Assembly (NCBI GenBank): GCA_002305235.1
Contig: DBQL01000198.1
Coordinates: 2,286-8,447, forward strand
Reading direction: 5' to 3'
Source of the DNA: Prevotella sp. UBA1395
Lineage (GTDB): Bacteria > Bacteroidota > Bacteroidia > Bacteroidales > Bacteroidaceae
Length of the DNA stretch: 6,162 nucleotides
Shown: positions 6,150 through 6,162 of the stretch, in pieces
Layout: each line of letters begins with the position of its first letter
Position numbering within the stretch: the first letter of the stretch is position 1
Position numbers and translations under genes: made by a program
The notes under the pieces: generated by a model
What the model saw: the letters and a program-made list of their open reading frames with translations, nothing else
The model's database searches: none
Told to the model about the DNA's origin: nothing

Positions 6150-6162
6150 AACGCCCTTGGAA

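Noticed and set aside
6143..6157. Small stem AGGG/CCCT around the HAD stop as a terminator
   Set aside because: The stem is only 4-5 bp and no T tract is seen before the window ends, so it cannot be supported.

Overview
The window is a heavy-metal efflux locus followed by the start of an unrelated transcription unit, and everything runs on the + strand. It most likely comes from a GC-richer member of the Bacteroidales, perhaps Prevotella-like. The evidence is a Bacteroidota-type promoter (CTTG, 20 nt, TAACTTTG) at 5315-5346, no Shine-Dalgarno sequence before any start, A-rich gaps between GC-rich genes, and protein sequences that resemble Bacteroidota versions of each family. Genus assignment is inference.

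Region 1 (1-4774) encodes a tripartite copper/silver exporter in the order cusA-cusC-cusB. The inner-membrane RND pump CusA is cut by the left edge: only its C-terminal 717 residues are present. The outer-membrane channel CusC (2174-3463) and the membrane-anchored periplasmic adaptor CusB (3512-4774) are complete. All three CusA methionines that bind Cu(I)/Ag(I) in E. coli have counterparts here, which favours Cu/Ag over Zn/Co/Cd. Gaps of 19 and 48 nt suggest one operon.

Region 2 (4775-5241) holds a small exported HMA-fold metal-binding protein (4859-5188). It is probably the periplasmic metal carrier or buffer, in the place CusF holds in E. coli. An 84-nt spacer with an 8-bp hairpin precedes it and a strong intrinsic terminator (5208-5241) follows it, so the operon ends there.

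Region 3 (5242-6162) holds the promoter, short leader and full gene of a Cof-type HAD phosphatase (5370-6149), expressed independently of the efflux operon.

Working model (inference): metal in the periplasm is held by the HMA protein and by the metal-binding N-terminus of CusB, passed to CusA, and driven out through CusC, whose predicted outer loops are rich in Met and His. I see no wholly new system. The points worth a second look are a CxxxC instead of CxxC motif in the HMA protein, CusA insertions and altered proton-relay residues, shared sequence blocks in the operon's spacers, and an AT-rich patch with a perfect inverted repeat inside cusB. No RNA gene, CRISPR array, insertion sequence or replication origin was seen. 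No gene-free stretch exceeds 300 bases; the longest is 5189-5369.
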